This document shows positions 38,412-47,556 of a stretch of DNA of 64,000 nt, piece by piece. Position 1 is the first letter of the stretch, and each line of letters opens with the position of its first letter. The stretch spans positions 372,001-436,000 of the forward strand of contig NZ_RWKV01000015.1 of assembly GCF_003993795.1 (NCBI RefSeq), written 5' to 3'. The notes under the pieces are model-generated. The model was not told where the DNA came from, did not search any database, and saw nothing but the letters and a program-made list of their open reading frames with translations. The position numbers were made by a program, and so were the translations under genes. Origin of the DNA: Aquabacter cavernae (GTDB taxonomy: Bacteria; Pseudomonadota; Alphaproteobacteria; Rhizobiales; Xanthobacteraceae).

Positions 38412-39062
38412 TCACGCCGCGCCGGGCGCCCAGCGGGTGACGATGTCCGCAAGCTGCGGGCGCGGGCGGTCTGCCGGGATTTCGGCGGGGCTGCCCAGAT
38501 GGATGAAGCCCGCCACCTGCTCGCCCGGCTTGACGCCCAGCAGCGCCGCCGCATCCGGATCGCGCCCCGGCCATTTCAGCAGCCATTGCGCCCCATAGCC
38601 CATTGCCGCCGCCGCCGACACCAGGGCCATGCCCGCCGCCCCAGCCGAGAGCACCTGGTTGAAGACCGGCACTTTGGCGGCCGGATCGGGCCGGCTCACC
38701 AGCACCACAGTCACCGGCGCGCGCATGAGATAGTCCCGCCACATGCTGGCCTTGGCGGGCGCCAGGTCCGGATTCTGGCGGGCATACAGCGCATCGAGCT
38801 GCGCGCCCGCTTCGCCGCGCGCCTCCCCCTCCAGCACGATGAAGCGCCAGGGAACGAGGCGGCCATGATCGGGCACGCGGGCCGCCAGTGTCAGCAGCAG
38901 GTCCAGTTCCTCGGCGCTGGGGCCGGGCGCCACCAGCGAGCGCAGCGGCAGGGAGCGCCGGTGCACGAGAAGGTCCAGGGCCTCCAAGCGGGCCTGCCGC
39001 TCCAGGGGCGTTCCGTCATGGACGGTGCCCGCGGCATGGGCATGAGACGGGCTGTGCGCCAT
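38412..39062 (-). CDS. Nitroreductase family protein (YdjA-like)
   Basis: FMN-dependent oxidoreductase, 216 residues, resembling YdjA/TdsD-type nitroreductases. The N-terminal FMN-phosphate segment is LLVHRRSLPLRSLVAPGPSAEEL, then AARVPDHGRLVPWRFIVLEG. The C-terminal part has MGYGAQWLLKWPGRDP and KPGEQVAGFIHLGSPAEIP. Its start codon overlaps the stop of the SulP gene as TGATG, so translation is coupled to that transporter. The physiological electron acceptor is unknown. Confidence 0.92.
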   Translation of the reverse strand: MAHSPSHAHAAGTVHDGTPLERQARLEALDLLVHRRSLPLRSLVAPGPSAEELDLLLTLAARVPDHGRLVPWRFIVLEGEARGEAGAQLDALYARQNPDLAPAKASMWRDYLMRAPVTVVLVSRPDPAAKVPVFNQVLSAGAAGMALVSAAAAMGYGAQWLLKWPGRDPDAAALLGVKPGEQVAGFIHLGSPAEIPADRPRPQLADIVTRWAPGAA

Positions 39063-40747
39063 CAGGCCGTTGCCACCCGGCGCGCGGCAAGGCTCAGGGC
39101 CGCGTCATAATCCGGCACCAAGGCAAGGTGCCCCGGCTCGGCCACAAGGCCCATGCGCCGCATGATCTCGGCGGCGGACGGCTTGAGGCCCGACAGGATG
39201 ACCTTGGCTCCGGACCCCTGGCAGCGGCGCAGGAAATCCTTGAGGGCGGCGACGCCCGTGGCATCCACCAGCGGCACCTCCTCCATGCGCAGGATGAAGA
39301 CGCGAGGTGGCTGGCCGATCTGGTCAAGCACCTCGGACAGGCGGGCAGCGGCACCGAAGAAGAGCGGCCCGCGCACCTCGAACACCTCCACACCGGCGGG
39401 CAGGTGCGCCCGCGCGTCCTCCTCCTCCGTGTCGGCGGGCGGGGCGACGCTGGCGCTCTCGGCCATGCGGTGCATGAACAGGACGGCGGCCAGCACCACG
39501 CCGGCGGCGATGGCGACGGTGAGGTCCACCGCCACGGTCAGCACGAAGGTGAGGAGCAGCAGCATCCGGTCGCCCAAGGGGGCGCTCATGAGGTGGCGCA
39601 TCTTGTCCACCTCGCTCATGTTCCACGCCACCACCATGAGGATGGCAGCAAGGCTGGCGAGCGGGATGTAGACGGCGAGCGGCGCCAAAAGGAGCATCAC
39701 CGCCAGCACGAACACCGCATGCAGCACCCCGGCCACGGGCGAGCGCGCGCCGGCCCGGATATTGGTGGCCGTGCGGGCAATGGCGCCGGTGGCCGGCAGG
39801 CCGCCCACCAGAGCGGAGGCCGCATTGGCCACGCCCTGGGCCAGAAGCTCCGCATTGGGCCGGTGCCGGCCACCGGTCATGCCATCGGCCACCACGGCGG
39901 AGAGCAGGCTCTCAATGCCCGCGAGGAAGGCGATGGTGAGGGCGCTGGGCAACAACTCGGCGAGGCGCGCCAGGGTGATGACCGGCAGATGCGGCATGGG
40001 CAGGCTCGCCTCCAGCGCACCGAAGCGCGAGCCGATGGTGGCGACGGGAAGCTGGAGCACCGACACCGCCACCGCGCCCAGCACCACCGCCAGCAGGAAG
40101 CCCGGCACCTTCGGCGCATAGCGTCGCAGGACCAGGATCAGCAGCAGGGCCGCAACCGACAGGAGCGTGGTGGGCCAGGAAAGGCCCGAGAGATGGGCGA
40201 GGAGGGATTGCCATTGCGGGACCACCGCAGCGGGCAGGTTCTCGATGGTGAGGCCGAGAAAATCCTTCACCTGGCTGGAAAAGATGATGACCGCGATGCC
40301 CGCCGTGAAGCCGGTCACCACCGGCTCGGGGATATAGCGCATGAAATTGCCGAGCCGGGTGACCGCCGCGACCGTCAGGATGACGCCCGCCATGAGGGTT
40401 GCCAGCACCAGCCCGTCGAAGCCGTGGACGTGGATCACATTGGCCACCACCACCACGAACGCGCCGGTGGGCCCGCCGATCTGGGTGCGGCTGCCGCCCA
40501 GCGCGGAAATGAGGAGCCCGGCCACCACCACCGTCACGAGCCCGGTCTCGGGCGCGGCCCCGGAGGCGATGGCCAGCGCCATGGCCAGCGGCAGGGCCAC
40601 GATGGCGACGGTCAACCCCGCCACGGCGTCGCTGCGCAGGTCGGCGAGCCGGTAGCCTTGGCGCAATACGGTTACGAGTTTCGGCACCAGTCCGTCGCGG
40701 CGGGCGGAAACGTGCCGGCCCTGGGGGGAGCCAGCCATAGACGTCAT
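39062..40747 (-). CDS. SulP-family anion transporter with STAS domain
   Basis: 561 residues from ATG 40747 (AGGAT ribosome site 7 nt upstream; longer frame unsupported). The membrane domain of about 14 segments begins with DAVAGLTVAIVALPLAMALA and contains SRTQIGGPTGAFVVVVANVI, the SulP signature region, and GLPATGAIARTATNIRAGAR. The C-terminal STAS domain (about residues 435-545) has VFEVRGPLFFGAA and FILRMEEVPLVDATGVAALK. SulP proteins move sulfate, bicarbonate or dicarboxylates; the substrate cannot be told here. It is coupled by a 1-nt overlap to the nitroreductase. Confidence 0.94.
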   Translation of the reverse strand: MTSMAGSPQGRHVSARRDGLVPKLVTVLRQGYRLADLRSDAVAGLTVAIVALPLAMALAIASGAAPETGLVTVVVAGLLISALGGSRTQIGGPTGAFVVVVANVIHVHGFDGLVLATLMAGVILTVAAVTRLGNFMRYIPEPVVTGFTAGIAVIIFSSQVKDFLGLTIENLPAAVVPQWQSLLAHLSGLSWPTTLLSVAALLLILVLRRYAPKVPGFLLAVVLGAVAVSVLQLPVATIGSRFGALEASLPMPHLPVITLARLAELLPSALTIAFLAGIESLLSAVVADGMTGGRHRPNAELLAQGVANAASALVGGLPATGAIARTATNIRAGARSPVAGVLHAVFVLAVMLLLAPLAVYIPLASLAAILMVVAWNMSEVDKMRHLMSAPLGDRMLLLLTFVLTVAVDLTVAIAAGVVLAAVLFMHRMAESASVAPPADTEEEDARAHLPAGVEVFEVRGPLFFGAAARLSEVLDQIGQPPRVFILRMEEVPLVDATGVAALKDFLRRCQGSGAKVILSGLKPSAAEIMRRMGLVAEPGHLALVPDYDAALSLAARRVATA

Positions 40748-41102
40748 GGACGATCCTAGAATAGGTCCAAGAAGCACGTCGCCCACCCGCGGAGTGGGGG
40801 AACGGCGCAGGCGAGCATCATACGCCCTCGATGCGCGCGAACGGCAGTAAACATTCATGTACCAAATCGTCACTGATGTGTGTTAGTCTCGAAAGTGCCG
40901 GCTTCCAGCGTATTTTGTTTTCGTAACGCGCGGATGCCGGGAGTGTCCATTAGGCTGCGAGGCGAGAAGCTGGTTGCTGATTTGAACGTGTCGTCAGGAC
41001 TCCACTGGTTCGTCCGAAGACGTGAGCAATAAGCGCCGACAAGTTCAGCAATGGTGGATGGCCCTAGCCAGTATTGGCGACCTGACCTCAACGGAATTAG
41101 AC
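40748..41102 (+). other. Divergent region: SulP promoter and long leader of the cold-shock gene
   Basis: A 355-bp gap between divergent genes. The plus-strand part from about 40870 is less GC-rich than its surroundings (for example AAACATTCATGTACCAAATC and GTATTTTGTTTTCG). It could be the long 5' leader often found on cold-shock mRNAs. I see no coding sequence; a GTG-initiated extension of the downstream gene to 41022 has no family support. Confidence 0.4.
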
Positions 41103-41789
41103 ATGAGCCGTAACCGAGACTTCCGAGAGCCGCGCCGTCGCGGATTTGATGACGACTTCACGCCGCCCCCCCGTGACCGTGGTTTTGGAGGAGAGCGCGC
41201 GTTCTCCTCGCCCAGCAGCTTCAGCGCTCCCGCTCCCTCGGGCCCGCCCATCGACGCGACGGTGAAGTGGTTCAATCCCGAGAAGGGTTTCGGCTTCGTC
41301 GAGCTCGCGGATGGCTCCGGCGACGTGTTCCTGCATGCCCGCGCCCTTGAGGCCGCCGGCCAGGAAAGCGTTCCTCCCGGCTCCAAGCTGTCCGTGCGCG
41401 TCGGCCAGGGCCAGAAGGGCCGTCAGGTCACCGAAGTGCTCGAAGTGGACACCTCTACCGCTGAAGCGGCTCCCCCGCGTCGTGAGCGCGCTCCGGGCGG
41501 CTTCGGCGCCGGCCCGCGTGCCGGCGGCCCTGGTGCTGGCGGCTTCGGCGGCGGCCCGCGTGCCCCGTCCGGCCCCACCGAAGAGCGTGTGGGCACCGTG
41601 AAGTGGTACAACCCCGAGAAGGGCTTCGGCTTCATCGCGGTGGAAGGCGGCGGCAAGGACGTGTTCGTGCACGTCACCGTCGTGTCCCGTTCGGGCCTCA
41701 ACGATCTCGCTGAAGGCCAGCGCGTCGTGGTGCAGGTGGGTCAGGGCCCGAAGGGTCCGGAAGCTCGCGGCATCGAGGTCGCTGACTGA
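41103..41789 (+). CDS. Two-domain cold-shock protein
   Basis: 228 residues: a charged N-terminus (MSRNRDFREPRRRGFDDDF), a first cold-shock domain at about residues 54-118 with VKWFNPEKGFGFVEL, a Gly/Ala/Pro-rich linker, and a second domain at about 160-226 with VKWYNPEKGFGFIAV and DVFVHVTVV. Both domains keep the RNP1-type aromatic motif, so both should bind single-stranded RNA or DNA. The duplicated-CSD layout is common in alphaproteobacteria. Start ATG 41103 matches related proteins although the ribosome site is weak. A terminator follows. Confidence 0.93.
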   Translation: MSRNRDFREPRRRGFDDDFTPPPRDRGFGGERAFSSPSSFSAPAPSGPPIDATVKWFNPEKGFGFVELADGSGDVFLHARALEAAGQESVPPGSKLSVRVGQGQKGRQVTEVLEVDTSTAEAAPPRRERAPGGFGAGPRAGGPGAGGFGGGPRAPSGPTEERVGTVKWYNPEKGFGFIAVEGGGKDVFVHVTVVSRSGLNDLAEGQRVVVQVGQGPKGPEARGIEVAD

Positions 41790-41816
41790 TCCATCAGGTT
41801 GGCTTTCGTCAACCGG

Positions 41817-41844
41817 AACGGGCGCAGCATCGCTGCGCCCGTTT
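41817..41844 (+). terminator. Rho-independent terminator of the cold-shock gene
   Basis: A 12-bp stem AACGGGCGCAGC / GCTGCGCCCGTT with loop ATC followed by TTCC, about 28 nt after the stop. Confidence 0.85.
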
Positions 41845-42022
41845 CCATTTCGGCGCCTCCACCGGGCGTCCAACCGCAGCCTCGTCAGATTTGCGCCGGG
41901 CGCAATTGCTGAATGGTTGATCGGCGCATCATGTCCGGCCATGGTGCAACCCGCCGAACGGGCCGAGCGGCAGGCGGCCCCTTGAGCGGCATCTCCCGAC
42001 TTCTTCATGAGGACTTTTCAGG

Positions 42023-42214
42023 ATGGCGCATAGCACCGAGGTCGAGCTTTCCGCTCTGCTCGCCCGTTTGAAGACCGCCCAGCGCGAGTTGCTCCTCACT
42101 GCCGCAGGCACGCAGACCCTTCCCTCCGACGGGACCATCCGCAAGATTTCCGAACTCGAAGGCGTCATCGCCGCCACAGAAGCCCTGCTGGAGGAAATCC
42201 ACCACAAGCGCTGA
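42023..42214 (+). CDS. Small hypothetical protein, 63 residues
   Basis: A predicted all-helical, Leu/Glu/Ala-rich protein (starts MAHSTEVELSALLARLKTAQ, ends ALLEEIHHKR), with heptad-like spacing suggesting a short helical hairpin or coiled coil. I do not recognise it. GAGGA lies about 10 nt before ATG 42023. Codon use and amphipathic pattern look genuine, and no competing frame is better. Confidence 0.6.
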   Translation: MAHSTEVELSALLARLKTAQRELLLTAAGTQTLPSDGTIRKISELEGVIAATEALLEEIHHKR

Positions 42215-42898
42215 GTGCAAGCACGCCTCCTCCGCTTGCCCCCAAGGCCTGGCAAACCAGCGGCCACCTGGCGACTTCCCTCCGCTCAAATATATCTCTG
42301 CCCCTTGGGGGCCGTCCGCGCTCCACACCGCGGCACAGCGCGCCACGGAAGGCGGGGCAACCAAGTGCTCCGCCCCATGGCGGAGAGTGGCGCGCCACTA
42401 TCGCCGTCAAAGCGATAAATTGCGGGCTGGCCTTTTCAGGGGGCCCAAGAGCGCACCTTCCCGGAGAAACGACGGCGATACCAGCTGTCGCCAGAAACGC
42501 GCGCGGCGCTTCGGGATTAACGCAGAAGACGGCGAAGGTCGGATCGCCCTGTGACACGGCAATGCTACGTCGATGAGATCGCAGGCGTGACGGAACTCAA
42601 CTCCCCTTAGCCATAACGATTGGCTGCGACTATCTCTCTTCGCGTACCGCAGCTTCTGGGTGACCTCTTTCTTGCATTAAGGAAGGCCGGCCATTTCTCG
42701 CGACACCGCGCACCGAATGACCCAGCCCATTGCCCATGACGTAACGGTCAGGTTGTTAGGCTGTTTGGCGCCCTCAAAGCAGCCGCAACCTGTCGATCGA
42801 CGATGGCACCTGCCGCCTAGTTCCAGGGTCACGCGAATCGCTTCCCACTGAGCATTGGAAGCGCTCGTGGATGCCCCTTTCCGGGAGGAGCACCCCCA
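42215..42898. other. 684-bp region without a supported gene
   Basis: I find no coding frame, RNA gene or clear repeat here. It marks the change from the GC-rich core to the lower-GC acyltransferase gene, with stretches such as CATAACGATTGGCTGCGACT and TTTCTTGCATTAAGG. It may be decayed sequence brought in with the acyltransferase. A short frame at its right end overlaps the acyltransferase C-terminus in another frame and is shadow. Confidence 0.4.
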
Positions 42899-43924
42899 TC
42901 ACGTCCGTAACTGCACCTGTCGCCTCTTCCGCCAGTCCAAGCACCATTGCCGCAGCGTGGTCTGGCCGGGCTTTTCGATAAGCTGATAGCTGATCCAACT
43001 GAACAGGGCACAGAAGGCGGTGAAGAGAACCGCAGACAAGGCCGGGTTCCTTATGGACGCCTCGGAGGTGATCGGGCCCACCATCTCGATCAGCATGTAA
43101 TGCCAGATATAGAGCGAATAGGAAATCAAGCCGAAGAACGCGAGAACACGCCAGAGCAGCGTCGTCTCATATCTCCGATAGGCAGCCACCCCGGAAAAAA
43201 TAACGACGGACCACGCAATGGAGACGCTCATCGACGACCATCGGTCCATCGACATGATCACCGCCACCGCCACGGCGCTCCAGAAGAACAGCGGCTTCGG
43301 TATGAGCGTGAAATTGGCGAACGCCATGCCGATGACAAACAAGAAAAATAGCCGCAGGAACGGGGAGAACATTGCCCCAGGATATTGAGATGCATACCAG
43401 CTTGTAAAAATCGCTATTCCCACCACAACAAAAAAATACCCGCGCAACTTATGCAGGAATGGAACCAATATATAGAATAAAACTTCAAGCGTTATAGTCC
43501 AAAGAACTGGATTTATAGACCGCGCAGCACTCGGATTCAGCGTTTGGGTAAATGTAATATTTCTGAATATTGTATAAAAATTCAAATTTTGCTGAAAAGG
43601 ACTCAGGAATGGGAACACCAAAATGCCAAAGGCAAGAGCGGCATAATAGAGCGGCATGATGCGCGTGGCACGATGTACTGCGTATTCGTACAGTCCGCCG
43701 GGTCGCTCCAACGTACGATTGGCAGATACCCAAATAAGGTATCCTGACATGATAAAGAACAGATAGACACCAATCTCTCCGGCATAGCCGCGATATGGCG
43801 ACAAAATGCCAGGCTGAACGAGATTGTATGCATCCGCATGCGAAAAAAGCACAAGGAGTGCGGCGACACCGCGAAGAACATCAATCGCAATATGATTCTG
43901 ATAAAATGGATGACGCTCGAACAT
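42899..43924 (-). CDS. Acyltransferase 3 family membrane protein
   Basis: 341 residues, about ten membrane helices, of the OafA/YrhL-type acyltransferase 3 family that transfers acetyl or other acyl groups to surface polysaccharides or lipids. The N-terminal motif IDVLRGVAALLVLFSHAD includes the catalytic-type His; EIGVYLFFIMSGYLI and RATRIMPLYY (the R-x-x-R-I-x-P motif) follow; the conserved SYSLYIWH lies near residue 273. The sequence is clearly lower in GC and uses more A/T-ending codons than its neighbours, suggesting transfer. It lies between the small gene at 42.0 kb and engB. ATG 43924 has AAGGGGG upstream. Confidence 0.9.
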   Translation of the reverse strand: MFERHPFYQNHIAIDVLRGVAALLVLFSHADAYNLVQPGILSPYRGYAGEIGVYLFFIMSGYLIWVSANRTLERPGGLYEYAVHRATRIMPLYYAALAFGILVFPFLSPFQQNLNFYTIFRNITFTQTLNPSAARSINPVLWTITLEVLFYILVPFLHKLRGYFFVVVGIAIFTSWYASQYPGAMFSPFLRLFFLFVIGMAFANFTLIPKPLFFWSAVAVAVIMSMDRWSSMSVSIAWSVVIFSGVAAYRRYETTLLWRVLAFFGLISYSLYIWHYMLIEMVGPITSEASIRNPALSAVLFTAFCALFSWISYQLIEKPGQTTLRQWCLDWRKRRQVQLRT

Positions 43925-43998
43925 TCAGTCCCCCTTCCACCCATCTCTGGAACAGCCCTCCCCCTGGAAGGCTGGCCATATCCGAAACGGCTTGCCTC

Positions 43999-44679
43999 TC
44001 AGGCCGGCTCTTCGTTTCCATATCGCTCCGCCAGCAGGCGAGCAACGGCGGCTCTCAGGTCCGGCAGGCCCTCTCCGGTCTCGCTGGAGGTGGGGAAGAT
44101 CTCGGGATAGGCGGCCGGGCGCTTGCGGATGCGCTGCTGCGTCTCCGCGATCCGCTCCACCAATGCGGTGGGCTTGATCTGGTCCGCCTTGGTCAGGACG
44201 ATGGCATAGGACACCGCAGCCTTGTCCAGCAGGTCCAGGATCTCCTCGTCCACCGGCTTGATGCCGTGCCGGCTGTCGATCAGCACAAACACCCGCGCCA
44301 GATTGACCCGCCCCCGCAGATAGCCGCGGATGGTCTGCGTCCAGGCATCCACCTTCTCCTTGGGCGCCTTGGCGAAGCCGTAGCCGGGCATGTCTACCAG
44401 GGTGAGCTGCGGGCCCATGCGGAAGAAGATGAGTTCCTGCGTGCGGCCCGGCGTCACCGAGGTGCGCGCCAGCGCCTTACGGCCGGTCAGCGCATTGACG
44501 AGGCTCGACTTGCCCACGTTGGACCGCCCCGCCAGGGCGATCTCCACGCCCGTCATGGGCGGCAGGGTCTCGATGGTGGGGGCCGCGGTGATGAAGTTCC
44601 ATTCCGCCGCGAACAGGAGGCGCCCGGGTTCGCGGAAGGGATCTTCGGTAGGCCCGTCTGGGGGGAGTGCGTCAGTCAT
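43999..44679 (-). CDS. engB: Ribosome biogenesis GTP-binding protein EngB (YsxC/YihA)
   Basis: Essential-type GTPase for large ribosomal subunit assembly. It has 226 residues with G1 [17 protein letters not shown]2-type [15 protein letters not shown]3 [13 protein letters not shown] and G4 [13 protein letters not shown]. The order rpmH-rnpA-yidC-engB is widely conserved in alphaproteobacteria (argB often follows). Here the gene after engB is the acyltransferase, so the usual neighbour has been replaced. Confidence 0.97.
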   Translation of the reverse strand: MTDALPPDGPTEDPFREPGRLLFAAEWNFITAAPTIETLPPMTGVEIALAGRSNVGKSSLVNALTGRKALARTSVTPGRTQELIFFRMGPQLTLVDMPGYGFAKAPKEKVDAWTQTIRGYLRGRVNLARVFVLIDSRHGIKPVDEEILDLLDKAAVSYAIVLTKADQIKPTALVERIAETQQRIRKRPAAYPEIFPTSSETGEGLPDLRAAVARLLAERYGNEEPA

Positions 44680-44836
44680 GGAGCGCTTATGGGTCGAGAT
44701 GCGCTCCGCCGCAAGCGGGACGGATACGGCGGGGACGACGCCAGACCTTGTCCCCGCCGCGCTCCAGGGCGGAAGGCGGGTCTACCCGCCCTCCTCCGTG
44801 TGTCTTGGCATGCGCGCCGCTCCCCGGCGCGCACCC

Positions 44837-46672
44837 TCAGCTTTTGGTTGACGCCTTCTTCTTGAAGACGGACCGCATATTGTCCCACAGCTCGATCTTG
44901 ACCCCGTGGCGGCGCATGATGACCGCCTGCTGGAGCACCGAGAGGGTGTTGTTCCAGGCCCAGTAGATCACCAGTCCGGCCGCGAAGTGCGCGAGCATGA
45001 AGGTGAAGATCACAGGCATCCAGTTGAAGATCATCTGCTGCGTCGGGTCCGGCGGAGCAGGGTTGAGCTTCATCTGCACCCACATGGTGACGCCCATGAT
45101 GAGCGGCCAGGCGCCGAGCATCAGATAGGCCCCGATCACCGGCACGGAGCCGGGGTTCCACGGGATGAGGCCGAACAGGTTGAAGATGGTGGTCGGGTCC
45201 GGCGCGGAGAGGTCGTGAATCCAGCCGAAGAAGGGCGCATGCCGCATCTCGATGGTCACGAACAGCACCTTGTACAGCGCGAAGAAGACCGGGATCTGCA
45301 CCAGGATGGGAAGGCAGCCCGCAACCGGGTTCACCTTCTCCTTCTTGTACAGTTCCATGGTGGCTTGCTGCTGCTTGGTCCGGTCATCCTTGTAGCGCTC
45401 GCGGATGGCCATCATTTCCGGCTGGAGCGCCTTCATCTTCGCCATGGAGGCGTAGGACTTGTTGGCCAGCGGGAAGAAGACCAGCTTGAGCAGCACGGTC
45501 ACGATGAGGATGGCGACGCCGAAATTGCCGACGAGGTGATAGATCCAGTCGATGACCAGGAAGAGCGGCTTGGTGATGAAGTAGAACCAACCCCAGTCGA
45601 TCAGCAGGTCGAACCGGTCGATATTGTACTGGCGCTGATAGCCGTCCACCACGGCCACCACCTTGGCGCCCGCGAACAGGCGGCCTTCCGAGGAGGCGCT
45701 GGCGCCCGGCTGCACGGTCTTGCCCGCGCCGAGGAAGTCCGCCTGGAAATTACGGACATTGTTGCTGGTGGTGGTGGAGGAGAAGCGGGCATCGATCTGG
45801 GAGGACTGGTCGGGAATGACCGTCGCCGCCCAATATTTGTCGGTGATGCCCAGCCAGCCGCCGGTCGCCTTGTAGAGGTGGGGCTGGCCGTCCTCGATCT
45901 TGGAATAGGTGATCTCCTGAAGGCCGGCATCGCCGAGCACGCCGATCATGCCTTCATGGAGAATGTAGAAGCCCTGCGTCTGCGGCAGGCCGTGGCGGGT
46001 CACGAGCGCGTAGGGATAGAGCGTGACGGGCGCGCCGCCGCGATTCTCCACGTCGTCCTTCACGGTGAACATGTACTGCTCGTCCACCGCGTAGGTCCGC
46101 TTGAACAGCAGGCCTTCGCCATTGTCATAGGTGAGGACAAGCGGGCTGGACGCGGTCAGGGGGCCGGAGGCCACGGTCCAGAGCGTATCGGGACCGGGCA
46201 CCTTCACGGTGGCACCGGGCGCGATGGTCCAGCCGAATTCCGCATAGAAGGGATGGGGCGAACCGGCCGGCGCCAGGAGCACGATGTTCGGGCTCTTGGG
46301 ATCGACGGTCTCGTGATAGTCCAGCAGGGACAGGTCATCGACCCGGCCGCCCTTGAGCGAGATGGAGCCCTTCAGGCGCGGCGTGTCGATGGCGACGCGC
46401 GGGGTGGCCGCGAGGGCCTGGTCGCGAGTGAGCGCCCGGCCCAGGGCCTGTGCCGCACCCGGCTGCGCGCCGCCGGGAACAGCCGCGCCGCCCGCCTGCG
46501 TTTCCGCGGCGCCCTGCTGCTGCTGGGCCTGCTCGGCCTGCTGCAGAACGCGCTGCTGCTCGGCTTGCTGGCGCTGCTTCTCGGCCAGCGGCATACCGTA
46601 GAAGTATTGCCAACCGATCATGATCGCCAGCGACAGGCCGATGGCGATGAACATATTCTTGTTTTGGGTCAT
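44837..46672 (-). CDS. yidC: Membrane protein insertase YidC
   Basis: Inserts and folds inner-membrane proteins, alone or with SecYEG. It has 611 residues. It has an N-terminal membrane anchor ([20 protein letters not shown]), a Gln/Ala-rich spacer (about 30-75), a large periplasmic beta domain to about residue 360, then the conserved five-helix insertase core with [40 protein letters not shown] and [13 protein letters not shown]. The start ATG overlaps the rnpA stop as ATGA (46669-46672). Confidence 0.98.
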   Translation of the reverse strand: MTQNKNMFIAIGLSLAIMIGWQYFYGMPLAEKQRQQAEQQRVLQQAEQAQQQQGAAETQAGGAAVPGGAQPGAAQALGRALTRDQALAATPRVAIDTPRLKGSISLKGGRVDDLSLLDYHETVDPKSPNIVLLAPAGSPHPFYAEFGWTIAPGATVKVPGPDTLWTVASGPLTASSPLVLTYDNGEGLLFKRTYAVDEQYMFTVKDDVENRGGAPVTLYPYALVTRHGLPQTQGFYILHEGMIGVLGDAGLQEITYSKIEDGQPHLYKATGGWLGITDKYWAATVIPDQSSQIDARFSSTTTSNNVRNFQADFLGAGKTVQPGASASSEGRLFAGAKVVAVVDGYQRQYNIDRFDLLIDWGWFYFITKPLFLVIDWIYHLVGNFGVAILIVTVLLKLVFFPLANKSYASMAKMKALQPEMMAIRERYKDDRTKQQQATMELYKKEKVNPVAGCLPILVQIPVFFALYKVLFVTIEMRHAPFFGWIHDLSAPDPTTIFNLFGLIPWNPGSVPVIGAYLMLGAWPLIMGVTMWVQMKLNPAPPDPTQQMIFNWMPVIFTFMLAHFAAGLVIYWAWNNTLSVLQQAVIMRRHGVKIELWDNMRSVFKKKASTKS

Positions 46673-47073
46673 TCCGAGCGGGCTCCGTCGGCGCGGGCGG
46701 ATCTATCTGCGGATGTCTTGCCGGAGCTTCCATGCAGCCGGCTCACGGCGCGCTCAAGGTCGCGCACCAGATCTGAAAAGGGCGCGTGCAAGGCATGCAG
46801 CCGCGCCACCATCACGTAATCGTATCCGGGCCGGGACGCAGCGGGCATCACCGCCCGCGCCACTTCCCTGAGGCGCCGCCGGATCCTGTTGCGCACCACG
46901 GCATTCCCCACCTTCTTGGTGACGGTGAAGCCGATGCGCACGTCCGGCGTGTCGCGGCGATTGCGGCCCTGCAAGAGCAAAGAAGCGACCCCGGCCTTCT
47001 CAGCCCGGGCCGCCGCCAAAAAATCACGACGCTTGCGGAGGCGGTCCATGGCGCGCGGCTCCGCAGCCGTCAT
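46669..47073 (-). CDS. rnpA: Ribonuclease P protein component
   Basis: Basic protein subunit of RNase P, which trims the 5' end of tRNA precursors. It has 134 residues from ATG 47073; an in-frame ATG at 47049 ([11 protein letters not shown]) gives the more usual N-terminus and may be the real start. The RNA-binding motif is [16 protein letters not shown]. The C-terminus is extended and charged. It is 3 nt downstream of the rpmH stop and overlaps yidC by 4 nt. Confidence 0.95.
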   Translation of the reverse strand: MTAAEPRAMDRLRKRRDFLAAARAEKAGVASLLLQGRNRRDTPDVRIGFTVTKKVGNAVVRNRIRRRLREVARAVMPAASRPGYDYVMVARLHALHAPFSDLVRDLERAVSRLHGSSGKTSADRSARADGARSE

Positions 47074-47076
47074 GCC

Positions 47077-47211
47077 TCACGCGGACAGGCGCTTACGGCC
47101 GTGGGAGCGGCGGGCTGCGATGATCTTGCGGCCGTTCATGGTCGCCATGCGCGCACGGAAGCCGTGCCGACGCTTGCGCACGAGCTTGCTCGGTTGATAG
47201 GTGCGCTTCAC
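47077..47211 (-). CDS. rpmH: 50S ribosomal protein L34
   Basis: 44 residues: [21 protein letters not shown] at the N-terminus, [20 protein letters not shown] near the end, LSA last. This is the full canonical L34. The start is GTG 47211. The gene is short but unambiguous. It leads the rpmH-rnpA-yidC-engB cluster. Its promoter must lie in the upstream gap. Confidence 0.97.
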   Translation of the reverse strand: MKRTYQPSKLVRKRRHGFRARMATMNGRKIIAARRSHGRKRLSA

Positions 47212-47556
47212 GGTGAATTCTCCGGATAGTTATGCGGCCGCGTCAGCATCCGTGAGACCGTTGCCCGCAGCCTTTGCCGCGAACAGGGCTCCCTTCGAGA
47301 TCGCCTCGAAACGGGAGATCACCTCGAAAACGGAGCCAGCCTCAGGAGCCGGAGCCGCCCAAGTTCGGGACGGGCTTATAGGGGCGGATGGCCGCGCAGT
47401 CAATGTCAAACCACGCTGCCCGGCCCCCTGTGGAGGATGCGCCGCACCCAAAAAGGGGCGCCGCAACGGCAGGCTGCCTCCCGTCCACGGCCCCGACGTG
47501 GGGCCGATGCCGGGCGGACGGGGCGGTGGTCCGTGGGAACACCACGGACCCTCGCC
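47212..47556. other. 345-bp gap upstream of rpmH
   Basis: Lies between the rpmH start and the stop of the KefB-like gene on the same strand, so it should contain the rpmH promoter. It includes A-rich stretches such as CGAAACGGGAGATCACCTCG. I see no gene, clear terminator or repeat. Confidence 0.35.

Noticed and set aside
42165-42557. A 130-codon minus-strand frame in the 42.2-42.9 kb gap
   Set aside because: Overlaps the small plus-strand gene at 42023, lacks a family or ribosome site, and looks like GC-rich noise.
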